Assembly (NCBI RefSeq): GCF_017254835.1
Contig: NZ_JAFKCW010000001.1
Location: 1,167,063-1,231,062 of the forward strand
Origin: Algoriphagus aestuariicola
Lineage (GTDB): Bacteria > Bacteroidota > Bacteroidia > Cytophagales > Cyclobacteriaceae
Length of the DNA: 64,000 bases
Reading direction: 5' to 3'
The notes below the pieces were generated by a model that saw nothing but the letters and a program-made list of their open reading frames with translations, was not told the origin of the DNA and did not search any database. Made by a program: the position numbers and the translations under genes. This document shows, in pieces, positions 1 through 9,400 of the stretch (its first letter is position 1; every line of letters starts with the position of its first letter).

Positions 1-1482
1 CTGGGAGCAGCTCCCTATTTGCTCTTCATTCCGATAGACTATGAGACCGACAAACCTGCGGGCCCAGCCCAAAAACTTCTGGATGGCTGGGGAACCCAAG
101 ACACCCACGAGGTTTTGAACAACCTGCGTTGGGGACCTGATGGATGGCTGTATGGTACTCACGGGGTCTTCACCCATTCGAATGTAGGCAAACCCGGGGC
201 GTTGGATTCCGAGCGGACCAAGATCAACGCCGGGGTGTGGAGATACCATCCCACCCGACACGAGTTTGAGGTTTTTGCCGAAGGCAGCAGCAATCCCTGG
301 GGCATTGATTTCAATAGCTATGGCCATTCCTTTATTACTGTCTGCGTGATTCCCCACCTCTACTATGTGGTGCAGGGGGCGAGATATCAGCGTCAGGCCG
401 GTAAGCATTTTAACCCCTATACCTTTGACGACATCAAGACGATTGGGGACCATGTGCATTGGCTCGGAGACCGCGGGCCACATGCGGGGAATTTCCGATC
501 TGCCGCTGCAGGTGGTGGACATGCCCACGCCGGGGCGATGATTTACCTGGGTGGGGAAAATTGGCCGGAGGAGTACCGCAATGCCATTTTCATGAACAAC
601 ATCAATGGAGCGAGACTCAATATCGACCTCTTGGAAAAATCGGGTTCGGGCTATATAGGCGGACACCACGAGGACTTTATGGCCATGAACGATTCCTGGT
701 CCCAGTGGCTCAATTTCAAATACGACGCCAGCGGGTCGGTTTTTGCGATCGATTGGTATGACAAAAACCAATGCCACAGCCCCAACCCCGAGGTTCACGA
801 CAAATCCCTGGGCAGGATTTTCAAGATCAGCCACGAAAATGACCAGATCGTCCAAGCAAACCTTTACGACGCCTCTGACCTAGAGCTGGCCCACTACCAA
901 ACCCACGACAACGAATGGTATGCCCGCCAATCCCGTATGATCCTGCAGGAGCGGGGGGCAAGCCGCAAGTCCCGTAAAGCCCTAAAGGCCATTTTAGCCG
1001 ATGATCCAGATATCACGCACCAACTGCGTGCGCTGTGGACGCTGCATGCCGTGGAAGGTTTGGATGAAGAGGAAATGGTGGAGCTACTTTCCAACTCCAA
1101 CGAGTACATCAGCAGCTGGGCCATACAGCTATTGGCGGAGGAAAAGTCTGTTTCTTCGCAGACCTTGGCCAAGTTTGCCGAAATGGCAAAGGGAGACCAA
1201 TCGGCTATGGTGAGGCTTTATCTGGTGTCTGCCATGCTTCGGCTGGAGCCAAGCCAACGCTGGGAGGTCTTGTCGGCATTGTCCCAGCGGGCTGAGGATG
1301 CGACTGACCACAACCTGCCGCTTATGCTTTGGTATGCTCTCGAACCGATGACCGACTTGGACGCGGCACGAGCCTTAGCATTGGCGGAAAATTCTAAGAT
1401 CCCTATCCTCCTGCAATACACCATGGATAAGCTGGGGGAAAAGAATGTCTCAGCGGCGGAATCAGGCACGGTTCACCATTGA
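1..1482 (+). CDS. PVC-type membrane-bound dehydrogenase (C-terminal part, start outside window)
   Basis: The frame is open from base 1, so the N-terminus lies upstream; 493 residues are visible. The first ~270 residues match the beta-propeller part of the PVC-type/TIGR02604-like dehydrogenases (LRWGPDGWLYG, GDRGPHAGNF, AGAMIYLGGENWPEEYRN). Residues ~300-480 are alpha-helical HEAT-like repeats. In this family the HEAT region is normally followed by a c-type haem domain; here translation stops right after the helices (KLGEKNVSAAESGTVHH) with no CxxCH motif, so the protein is either a short variant or truncated. Family members are periplasmic and thought to oxidise sugars, but the substrate is unknown. 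A perfect 17-bp hairpin follows the stop. Confidence 0.8.
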   Translation: MGAAPYLLFIPIDYETDKPAGPAQKLLDGWGTQDTHEVLNNLRWGPDGWLYGTHGVFTHSNVGKPGALDSERTKINAGVWRYHPTRHEFEVFAEGSSNPWGIDFNSYGHSFITVCVIPHLYYVVQGARYQRQAGKHFNPYTFDDIKTIGDHVHWLGDRGPHAGNFRSAAAGGGHAHAGAMIYLGGENWPEEYRNAIFMNNINGARLNIDLLEKSGSGYIGGHHEDFMAMNDSWSQWLNFKYDASGSVFAIDWYDKNQCHSPNPEVHDKSLGRIFKISHENDQIVQANLYDASDLELAHYQTHDNEWYARQSRMILQERGASRKSRKALKAILADDPDITHQLRALWTLHAVEGLDEEEMVELLSNSNEYISSWAIQLLAEEKSVSSQTLAKFAEMAKGDQSAMVRLYLVSAMLRLEPSQRWEVLSALSQRAEDATDHNLPLMLWYALEPMTDLDAARALALAENSKIPILLQYTMDKLGEKNVSAAESGTVHH

Positions 1483-1502
1483 TTCGCTTTCCCAAACATT
1501 TG

Positions 1503-1540
1503 TGCGACTGTGCTGCTTTTCCGAAAGCAGCACAGTCGCA
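1503..1540. terminator. Perfect 17-bp hairpin between convergent genes
   Basis: TGCGACTGTGCTGCTTT at 1503-1519 is followed by a 4-nt loop (TCCG) and its exact reverse complement at 1524-1540. It sits 20 bp after the dehydrogenase stop and 22 bp before the stop of the convergent DinB gene. There is no U-tract, so it may be a bidirectional terminator or mRNA-stabilising hairpin rather than a classic intrinsic terminator. Confidence 0.6.
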
Positions 1541-1562
1541 TTAGGAAGCCGCTATTCATTTG

Positions 1563-2078
1563 CTATGGTCTTTTATTCGCTCCGATCATTTTCACCGTCA
1601 CCAGCAGTTGTCCCAAGTGGCGCTGGGCATGCTCTGCTGCGTGAAACAGCAAACCTCCTACCGTTGAGGGTAACTTTGCCCTCCCAACCGGGCGAAAATC
1701 CGCCAAAGTGCTGGGGTCGATCTGCGTCACGATGCGCACAAAGTGTTCAATCTGGCCATCCAGATTTTCGAGGAGGATGCTTGTAGTCAGGTGCTCCTGT
1801 CTGAGCCCTTCCCGCTTTAGCGCGTCAAATTGTTTTTCGCTTAGAATCTGGCTCTGCGCGTAGCTGGCCATGCGATCCATGACTCCGGCAATATGCTGGA
1901 GGTGGAAAGCTGGACAGGCAACACCGGCGGGCTTTTCCCACAGCATCTCTGAGGGAAAGTCTTTCATCAGTTCATGGATTTCTTCCTGCGCTTGCCTGAT
2001 GGAATGTACCACCGGCTGCAAAAGGGGAGACAAGCCGGCAATCGGGCCTCGTAGCCATACTTCGGGTTGTTTGGTCAT
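1563..2078 (-). CDS. DinB family protein
   Basis: 171 residues with the four-helix DinB/YfiT-like pattern. Histidines that fit the metal triad are seen at H59/H62 (AFHLQHIAG) and H150/H154 (HAAEHAQRHLGQLL), the latter being the typical C-terminal HxxxHxxQL signature. DinB proteins bind a divalent metal and many act as thiol transferases or have no assigned reaction; nothing here fixes the substrate. ATG start at 2078, typical length. It is transcribed alone, converging on the dehydrogenase fragment and diverging from the lipoprotein gene at 2276. Confidence 0.85.
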   Translation of the reverse strand: MTKQPEVWLRGPIAGLSPLLQPVVHSIRQAQEEIHELMKDFPSEMLWEKPAGVACPAFHLQHIAGVMDRMASYAQSQILSEKQFDALKREGLRQEHLTTSILLENLDGQIEHFVRIVTQIDPSTLADFRPVGRAKLPSTVGGLLFHAAEHAQRHLGQLLVTVKMIGANKRP

Positions 2079-2275
2079 GGTAGAAAGTTAGGGGTTTGAA
2101 GAATTATAAAGCAATCGTTCTGTCGCCGCTGCCTAGCTGAAGCACAGATTAGATTTGCAACTGATCACCTTTCGTAGGATTCAAATTTGATTAAAGCCAA
2201 TAGTTGATTTTTTATGCTAGACGGAGTTGGGAGTGATTGAATTAATTAGTTATTTATCGGCATAATAACTGACAA

Positions 2276-3532
2276 ATGAAATCACTATTCCGATGCCTGG
2301 TTATGGGCATTTTGTTTTTTTCCTGTGTGGGAAATGAAAGTCCCGACAAACAAGTCGAACAAGACGGTAAACTCACGATCAGCCTTGTTCCCGGCTATCC
2401 TGCTTCTGCACTTGACTTTTGGGTAATCGTCCATGACTTGGATGGCAATCCCATTGCCCACCAGCAAATTTCGTCTGGCGGAGCTATGACCGTGGAACTA
2501 GATGACTCCAAGCGTTACCATCTTACTACCTACATGAAAACTGAAAACGTGGGTTATCAAACGGAATTGTTTGAAACCTACGCCGACCTTTCCGTTGTCG
2601 AGGACATTACGCTAGGATTGGTTCCTATACCAAGCCCAAATCCCACAGTAAACGGTACTTTTCAAGTAGATTTTTTAGAAAATGAACTTCCCTTTGGCGC
2701 TTATTTGACAAGCAGTTCTGGAGGCTATAATTCAGAGGCAAATCATTTGGGTACTCGCTTGGAAATGACGATGAACAGGTTTGAAGGAGTGAGTGATTAT
2801 TTGCTGGTTGCCAAACTAAATACCGGGGAAACACGCTACAAAAAGCTAAAGATCACTGAGCAGGGAATGAAGCTTGCCTATAAGTTCTCTGATTTGGTCG
2901 ACTTTGACCAAGTATTCAAGTTTAAGAAAAGCGATTTTAGCCAGTTCTATTTTACCTCGACAGCGCTAAACAAGGTCGACGGAGATTTTAGACCTAGCTA
3001 TATCGTCAATAGCAATAAGATCGGAAATAGCTTTGATCCCCAGTCGGAGCACGAGATGGGGTTCCTCAATGGTATAGAGTATTTTGATATTCAAATTTCG
3101 GGGCGTCGATCCGCCAATTCCAAGACCTCTTTTTTCTATTGGAGGATCGGAACATTGCCGAATTCCATCACTCCGCCCGTAGAGACAAGCATTCAGGTTC
3201 AAAGTCAAACCATCGCTGATTTTCGATTTAATGCCCCAGTGGGTATAACGAATTGGTCAGCGGTTTGGGACCATTCAGACCCCTTTACTGGAGAGCCTTT
3301 TAAATCCCTGCGTTGGTTTGTCAATGGAAGTGAGACATCTCTAAAGCTCTCTTTGCCAGAGGAGATTGTCGCGCTCAATCCAAAACTGCAGAACCTGGAC
3401 GACTTCAGGCTGGAATCTACCGAGATAATCACCCATAGTATGTCCTACGATGAGCAGATGAGGGTCAAGTTGGTAGAACCGGCTAAGCCCCAAGCCATGG
3501 AGCGTAGTTCAATCTGGCAGAGTTTTCGATAG
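2276..3532 (+). CDS. Hypothetical lipoprotein
   Basis: 418 residues. A signal sequence with a lipobox-like end (GILFFSC, Cys17) predicts an envelope lipoprotein. The first part after the signal (residues ~32-115) reads like a carboxypeptidase-regulatory/Ig-like beta fold (TISLVPGYPASALDFWVIVHD ... AHQQISSGGAMTVELDD). The rest is beta-rich with no catalytic motif that I recognise. It stands alone between a divergent DinB gene and the glycosylase gene 153 bp downstream. Function unknown; the coding call is strong from length, composition and signal peptide. Confidence 0.75.
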   Translation: MKSLFRCLVMGILFFSCVGNESPDKQVEQDGKLTISLVPGYPASALDFWVIVHDLDGNPIAHQQISSGGAMTVELDDSKRYHLTTYMKTENVGYQTELFETYADLSVVEDITLGLVPIPSPNPTVNGTFQVDFLENELPFGAYLTSSSGGYNSEANHLGTRLEMTMNRFEGVSDYLLVAKLNTGETRYKKLKITEQGMKLAYKFSDLVDFDQVFKFKKSDFSQFYFTSTALNKVDGDFRPSYIVNSNKIGNSFDPQSEHEMGFLNGIEYFDIQISGRRSANSKTSFFYWRIGTLPNSITPPVETSIQVQSQTIADFRFNAPVGITNWSAVWDHSDPFTGEPFKSLRWFVNGSETSLKLSLPEEIVALNPKLQNLDDFRLESTEIITHSMSYDEQMRVKLVEPAKPQAMERSSIWQSFR

Positions 3533-3685
3533 GTTTGGAAAAATGGGGAATCTAAGGAGTTACCCTTCAGATTCTCCAATAATGTTTCGGTTGGATTTTC
3601 TCAGAAAGCTCGGAGGATCGTCCACTATTCGAGTTTTATCCTATCCGTTCTGGAGCAACAATGGCAAAATCCTGATATTGACACC

Positions 3686-4282
3686 ATGTCGGAAACTTTG
3701 GAATCACTCATTCAACGGGTGCAGCAATGTAGGATCTGTGAAAAGCATCTTCCCCTAGGGCCAAGGCCGGTGCTTTCGGCCCATCCGGACAGCAAAGTCC
3801 TAATCATCGGTCAGGCTCCAGGCACGCGGGTGCATGCAACCGGCATTCCCTGGAACGATCCCAGCGGAGACGAGCTCAGGCGCTGGCTGGCGGTGGATAG
3901 GGATACCTTTTACGATCCGAAGATCTTTGGAATCATCCCCATGGGCTTTTGCTACCTGGGTAGGGGAAAGGGCGGGGATCTCCCGCCGAGGAAGGAATGT
4001 GCACCAGCTTGGCACGAGCCGCTCCGCCAGCACCTGCCCAAGCTTAAGCTGACCTTGCTTATCGGCAGCTATGCCCAAGCCTATTATTTGGGAGTTCAGC
4101 GGAAATCCACACTCACGGAGACGGTCCTGAATTTCGAAAGCTATCTGCCCCAGTTTCTCCCATTGGTTCATCCCTCGCCGAGAAACAGGCTGTGGATGCG
4201 TAGAAATCCATGGTTTGAGGAGACGGTAGTTCCTCGGCTCAGACAGCTCGTGTGGGAGTTGATTGGGAGAAAAGAAGAATGA
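3686..4282 (+). CDS. Uracil-DNA glycosylase family protein (Fe-S type)
   Basis: 198 residues of the COG1573/family 4-like glycosylase group. Motif GQAPG at residues 42-46 matches the uracil-binding loop (usually GEAPG), followed by the GxPWxDPSGxxL segment, and HPSPRN near the C-terminus matches the second motif. Cysteines C15, C18, C89 and C105 have the spacing expected for the 4Fe-4S ligands of family 4 enzymes. Predicted to excise uracil from DNA or a related base lesion in the cytoplasm. The substitution E to Q in the first motif means activity on uracil should not be assumed. Single gene, ATG start. Confidence 0.82.
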   Translation: MSETLESLIQRVQQCRICEKHLPLGPRPVLSAHPDSKVLIIGQAPGTRVHATGIPWNDPSGDELRRWLAVDRDTFYDPKIFGIIPMGFCYLGRGKGGDLPPRKECAPAWHEPLRQHLPKLKLTLLIGSYAQAYYLGVQRKSTLTETVLNFESYLPQFLPLVHPSPRNRLWMRRNPWFEETVVPRLRQLVWELIGRKEE

Positions 4283-4423
4283 GGCTCTTTTTACCTAGGC
4301 GGTAAATTGGTCCCTTGTTTTTCATTTCCGTCATGCCCTCAGGATTTACAGCAATGGAGTTCTAGTTGTGGAGAGTCTACAGTAGCAGTCTGGGAGCTAG
4401 CTTGCGGGGAATATTACCCTTTT

Positions 4424-4459
4424 CAAAAACGAAGACCCCAAGCTTTTGCCCTGGGGTCT
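4424..4459 (-). terminator. Probable terminator of the small minus-strand gene
   Basis: An 8-bp stem, AGACCCCA at 4433-4440 with TGGGGTCT at 4452-4459, lies 38 bp past the stop of the gene at 4497-4748. Read on the minus strand the stem is followed within a few bases by a run of five T (4424-4430). Confidence 0.45.
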
Positions 4460-4496
4460 CCTGATATTGAATGTACTGACTGCGATTCTGGTTTTG

Positions 4497-4748
4497 CTAA
4501 GCCGTAGCCAGAGTTTGTGAGATGGAAGGATTCTCCTTTCCGCGCAATTTAATCTGGTGTTCTTTTGGTCGAGCGTGCGACAGACAAGTTGCCAAGCCCG
4601 CGCGCTTCACCCAATCGTCTAGCTCCTTCCTTTCTGATTCTTGAAGCAGCTCCTTGGCCTTTCCATATTCTTTTGCAACAAGGCGGCTGTCGAAGCTCAC
4701 CTTTTCGAGCACGGTTTTGTAGTAATCCAGAAATGAGTTTTTTGCCAT
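4497..4748 (-). CDS. Small hypothetical protein
   Basis: 83 residues from the ATG at 4748 (MAKNSFLDYYKTVLEKVSF). The first ~53 residues are charged and helix-forming and read like a genuine small soluble protein; the last 30 (from GLATCLSHARP) look less protein-like, so a frameshift near the end of the real domain is possible. No signal peptide, motif or known family recognised. A hairpin with a minus-strand T-run follows the stop. It is upstream of nothing obvious; Hsp20 begins a separate unit. Confidence 0.55.
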   Translation of the reverse strand: MAKNSFLDYYKTVLEKVSFDSRLVAKEYGKAKELLQESERKELDDWVKRAGLATCLSHARPKEHQIKLRGKENPSISQTLATA

Positions 4749-4914
4749 CGTCAAAATATTTTTTGGTTTTATATCGCCATGCTTTCATGGCATAAGTGGC
4801 CTTCCTCATGAAAGGTGTTAAGGGGAGGTGGAGTTTTCCCTCGGCCCGATAGAACCCCTTGCGTTTGGAGGAAAAAGTAAACAGCCAGCCAATGGCTTGG
4901 CAGGCTGTGTTGAT

Positions 4915-5370
4915 TTATGAAATTTCTATGGTTTTTGGAGGTTTTTGCCTCGCTTCCTCCCGCTTCGGTATCACGAGTTTCAAAATACCATCCACATAAG
5001 TGGCTTCGATTCTGTCACTGTCGACCGTGTTGGGGAGGTCAAAGGAGCGTCGGAATGCGGAATAGCTGAACTCCTTTCGGGTATACGTTCCGACTTCCCC
5101 GCTTTCAAACTCCTGGCGATCTTCCGTCTGGATGATCAGGGTTCCATTGTCGATTTCCACCCTGAAGTCGTCCTTCTTCATGCCGGGTACAGCCATCTCC
5201 ACCCTGTAGTCGGCTCCCGTTTCCACAATGTTCACCCTTGGAAGAGTGACGCTTTCGGAGGATCTCCCGATCCTCATGTCGTCCAGCCAGTCAAAAATGT
5301 TTTTGCCGGGGAAATCGTCAAACAAGCTTGGATAGGCAGCTTTGCCATTCCTTTTCATCAGTGTGTTCAT
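4915..5370 (-). CDS. Hsp20/alpha-crystallin small heat-shock protein
   Basis: 151 residues, normal for the family. A short N-terminal arm (1-40) with FDDF and IFDWLDD precedes an alpha-crystallin domain at about 42-140 (VNIVETGADYRVEMAVPGMKK; DGILKLVIPKREEA), and the tail carries IEI, the IxI-type motif that docks in the groove of neighbouring subunits. It holds unfolding proteins in the cytoplasm, in oligomers, without ATP. ATG start at 5370. Monocistronic; no promoter assigned. Confidence 0.92.
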   Translation of the reverse strand: MNTLMKRNGKAAYPSLFDDFPGKNIFDWLDDMRIGRSSESVTLPRVNIVETGADYRVEMAVPGMKKDDFRVEIDNGTLIIQTEDRQEFESGEVGTYTRKEFSYSAFRRSFDLPNTVDSDRIEATYVDGILKLVIPKREEARQKPPKTIEIS

Positions 5371-6002
5371 TGTTCTGTCAATTTAATGGTTAAACAACTA
5401 AACAATCTCGGTCTGGGGCAATGAAGGTCTACGCCACTGCACGCAAGACCAAGAAACCGAATGAATCGCGATTCTTCGCAAGGCCAAAAACAAGGAAAAT
5501 GCCAAGCCCGTTGGGTGTTGTTTTTGGCAGATTTTTTCTGAAAAATTGTCAGCGTCAACTTTGTTGTCGATCTCTGTTCCCGTTTTTCTGACGCTATTGG
5601 GACTTCCGCTTGGCAGTCTTGGCAGAAAGTTATTCTGCGCACTCAAGGCCTCTCTTTTTTGACACTTCTAAACTAGACGAAAACCTAACTGAGCTCCTCC
5701 GAAGATATCGGACTTTCGCGGTGAAAAGGCAAGGATGCCGGAAACAGGAACGTACTATCCTGTCAGGGCGGCGTAGTCGGTAGGACTTTGCCTTGTTTCC
5801 AGAGAGGGATTTCCAGAGAGGGACCGTGCACAGGGCTGGTTTCTTGGAGAAACGGGAACACAATGGGGATTCTTTTTCCCTGCAAATTAGGGCGGAAAGC
5901 GGCAGCCATCGTAAAAAAACAGCGATTAACGCATAAGAATGGGGTTTTGGGGCATTGGTACGGGGTTTGGGTAAAGTTGGATGAACTAAACCAATTATAA
6001 CC
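5371..6002. other. 632-bp gene-free interval with a 14-bp tandem duplication
   Basis: No convincing gene lies between the divergent Hsp20 and CsbD genes; the short open frames have unlikely composition. The only structure I see is a perfect tandem duplication of TTTCCAGAGAGGGA at 5796-5823. The stretch should hold the promoters of both stress genes. Confidence 0.5.
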
Positions 6003-6188
6003 ATGGAAAGTACAAAAAATAAGATCAAAGGAAACTGGAACATTATCAAAGGCAAGCTCAAGCAGGAGTATGCCGAATTGACCGATGATGATCTGACTTA
6101 TGTAGAGGGACAGGAAGATGAACTCCTAGGACGAATCCAAAAGAAAACCGGGAAGACCCAGGCGGAACTTGAAAGATTCTTTGATTAA
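6003..6188 (+). CDS. CsbD family stress protein
   Basis: 61 residues, fully typical: [19 protein letters not shown], then [19 protein letters not shown] and a final ELERFF. CsbD-like proteins are small, abundant, general-stress-induced and without known activity. ATG at 6003. A strong intrinsic terminator follows within 25 bp, so the gene is monocistronic. Its position next to Hsp20 fits a stress-response neighbourhood. Confidence 0.92.
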   Translation: MESTKNKIKGNWNIIKGKLKQEYAELTDDDLTYVEGQEDELLGRIQKKTGKTQAELERFFD

Positions 6189-6211
6189 GGATGATCCATC
6201 TGAAAAAGGTA

Positions 6212-6240
6212 AGAGGTGCTTCGCGGCACCTCTTTTTTTT
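6212..6240 (+). terminator. Intrinsic terminator of the CsbD gene
   Basis: Stem AGAGGTGC (6212-6219) with GCACCTCT (6226-6233), 6-nt loop, followed by an uninterrupted T-run to 6240. A textbook rho-independent terminator on the plus strand. Confidence 0.85.
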
Positions 6241-6461
6241 GCGATTGGGTTTGGAAAGTGTGTAGGGATCCATGCCAGTGTACAGGTTCCTTGCCCACAA
6301 CTATCAGAGAGAAAGCCCAATGCCCTCTGAGCATTCAAACTTTGTTGATCGTCCATTGAGCTTTTTTTCCAATTTCAATCAAAGCTAAGCTAAGTCAACT
6401 TTGGGGGCGAGGGCTTTGTTTTGCAATAGCTTCCAACTCAAAGTCCCGCGCCACTGGCACT

Positions 6462-9400
6462 CTAGGTTTTACTCGCATAGTCCTTTGGGTTCACCTCCAA
6501 AACCCGGCTGACTTCCTGTACGGTGGCCGGAGCATCGAGCTTGAACAATCCCGGAAGCCCCCGTTCCAATCTGGAAGCCCGAATTGCGGACTTGATGGCA
6601 AAGAAAACAGAGCTGGCCAATACCAGCGGCGGCTCACCGACTTCCTTTGAGGAAAACAAGTCGTTGGGGTTTTCCGGCACTTCCGAGGAGTTGTTTCTGG
6701 GATATAGGTAGGTATTCATTTCCAAGGGAATGGTGGTTGTTGCCGGTGGTTTGTACCGCCAGGTATTCAGGGTGTTAAGTCTCCCTTTTTCTTCTCCCTC
6801 CGGTTCAAACACGAGTTTCTCAGTCAAGACGTAACCGATACCCTGCACAAATGCACCTTCGACCTGACCGATGTCTATGGCCGGATTCAGACTCCAGCCC
6901 ATATCATAGACAATGTCCGACCGGAGAATCTTGACCTCGCCGGTGAGCACGTCTACTTCTACTTCCGAACAGGCAGCGGAAAATGTAAATCCGATAAAGG
7001 AGTCCACTGCGCCGGCCGTAGATACGTCATCGGCGATGGAAATACCGGGAATAGCCTTGTTCTCTTCCAGAGATTTGAAGGTCATGGCTGGTATCGGAGT
7101 GGTGCCGCCGGGGATGGGTGCGGTAAAAGACGCAATCAAATCCACCCGGTACTGATAGGCCAGGGCAACCAAATTTTGCCAGATAAGCTTGGGATGCACA
7201 TCAATAGGCCTTTTGACGGCAGCTGACCAGCCTGCTTTGCCGTAGTTCCAAAAATCGATTCCCTGCTCTTTGCACCATTCTTCTCCATTGTCTTTCAGGA
7301 GTTTGTATCCAAACTCATTTATCCTGCTGCGCATTTTTTCGCAGGCTTGCTTGACCGCTTCCCCATTGTAGGCGGTGCCGGTCGAGCCTCCGGTGCTAGT
7401 TGGATTTGGGATCACGCGGGTGCTTGGCCCATGAATCTGGATCAGATCCATGGGAACATTGAGAACATAGGACGCAATTTGTTCCACCTTGGTCATCATT
7501 CCCTGCCCCATATCCACACCTCCCTGGTTGATGGAGATGCTGCCGTCTCCGGAATAGACCGAAACGATGGCTGCAGCCTGCTCGATCATGACCAGGTTGT
7601 AGCCGGATCCATACTTGACCGGGAGCATGTAAATACCTCTTTTCTTCCACTTATTGGCTCTGTTGAAGGCATCAACATCTTTGACCCGATTTCTATAGTT
7701 GCTCTTTTCCTCCACATAGTCCCAGACATCCCTCATGTAGCAATAAGAAAGGGCCTGACCGAAAGGCGTGACGTCTCCCCGTCGGTACATGTTTTTCATT
7801 CGCAATTCCGCGGGATCCATGCCGATGGAAAACGCCGCATCATCGATGGCATTTTCCAAGATCAATTTGCCCTGAATGTCTCCAAAGGCCCGCATAGCGG
7901 TATTGGGAGCTTTGTTGGTTCGGCAGACATCCAATTGGCTTTCAAAATTCTGGATCTTATAGGCATTGTCGATCCGCAGCTGTACGCAGTTGCTGACGAT
8001 ATAGGAGCAGTCATAGAAAGCACCTCCATCTGCCCACATTCTGACAAAAAAACCGCGTATGATTCCGCGGTCCTCGGGTCGGATATCTCCCTGGTCAACA
8101 GCGATTTGATATTGTCCATAGTAACCATGTCTTTTTCCGATCATTGCGGTATCATGTTCACGCTTCATTGCCAGGCGGATGGGAAGGTTTAGCTTCTGCA
8201 CAGCTACCACCACAGGCGCGACCACAAATTTTGCCTGCTCGGTCTTGCCACCGTATCCACCCCCCAATTGCCGGATTTCAACGTTTATTTTGTTGTGCTC
8301 TGCGGCAAGCGTGCTGGCAACCGTCTGGTGCATCTCCAGCGGGCTTTGGGAGGACGGATGAACGAGAATCTGATTGTCATCCTGGGGAAAAGCCACACAG
8401 GCTTGTGTTTCCATATAAAAGTGAACCTGCTCTCCGGATATCTGGGTATTTTCAACAAGCAGGCAACTTGCCCCATCAATCTTGGATTTCCTGAGATTTG
8501 GCTTTTTGTCCAGCGGGTCTTTGGATTGATCCGCCCAGTACAATTCAGTGCCGGGACGTGTGATCTTCCAGATGTGGGTCACAAAAGGCGCGGTGCTGGG
8601 GCAATCCGGAAAGATGCTGCCTATGCGTATGGCATCGTCAATGCTGATGATCGGTTTCTGCCATTCCGAACTGAAGTTTTCTCCTCCCGTAGACCAGACG
8701 ATGGGAGAGTAGGCCACGCAGAATTCGGAAGCATATTCTCCGATTTCGATGGCGTTTTTTTCCGTGTTAGCGATTACCATGGCGATCACCTGACCCGGAT
8801 AAAGAACTTGGTCTTTCGCTAAAATCGGTTGATCCGAGCCCATTCCCTGGAGCTGAAGCCCGCCAGCCGGGATGTCTCTATAGGTGATGAGCTTGTAAAA
8901 TGCTGGGAATTTTGTGGCTAAAACCCCTTCCAATTCGTCGATATCCAGTTGTTTTGCCGTATCGGGATGGATGAAATGGAAATTGGCCAGGGACCGCTTG
9001 GATTGGATGAACGCGCCGTTTTTTCCCATCGGGGGGATCTTGATCTCATGGGTGTAGTGAACCTGACCCATGGCTTGATGAAAGGCCATTAGTTTGATGT
9101 AAGGCTGAGATACCGGAGCTTTCCAGTCCTGATTGACATAGTGTTGGGTGCCGTTGCTGAGACCCCAGTTTCCCCAGTTGATTTCCGCCGCAGATTGCAA
9201 TTCTTTCGGTACCATGCTTTTGTCCTTTTCGACCAGGGCCCTGATGACCGCCTTATACAAAAATGAGCAGGCCAAATTGATCCTATAAGCATCGGTAAAT
9301 CCCTCAGAGGGGAGGGTTTTAGACCTTTCCCGTGCTAACCAATAGGCTAATTCTTTGCTGAGTTCCCGTCTGAGAATTCCGATTAGTCTGGGCAGCAGAT

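Noticed and set aside
7347-8192. 281-codon plus-strand frame inside the xanthine dehydrogenase gene
   Set aside because: It is antisense to highly conserved molybdenum-domain sequence and has no domain or signal of its own.
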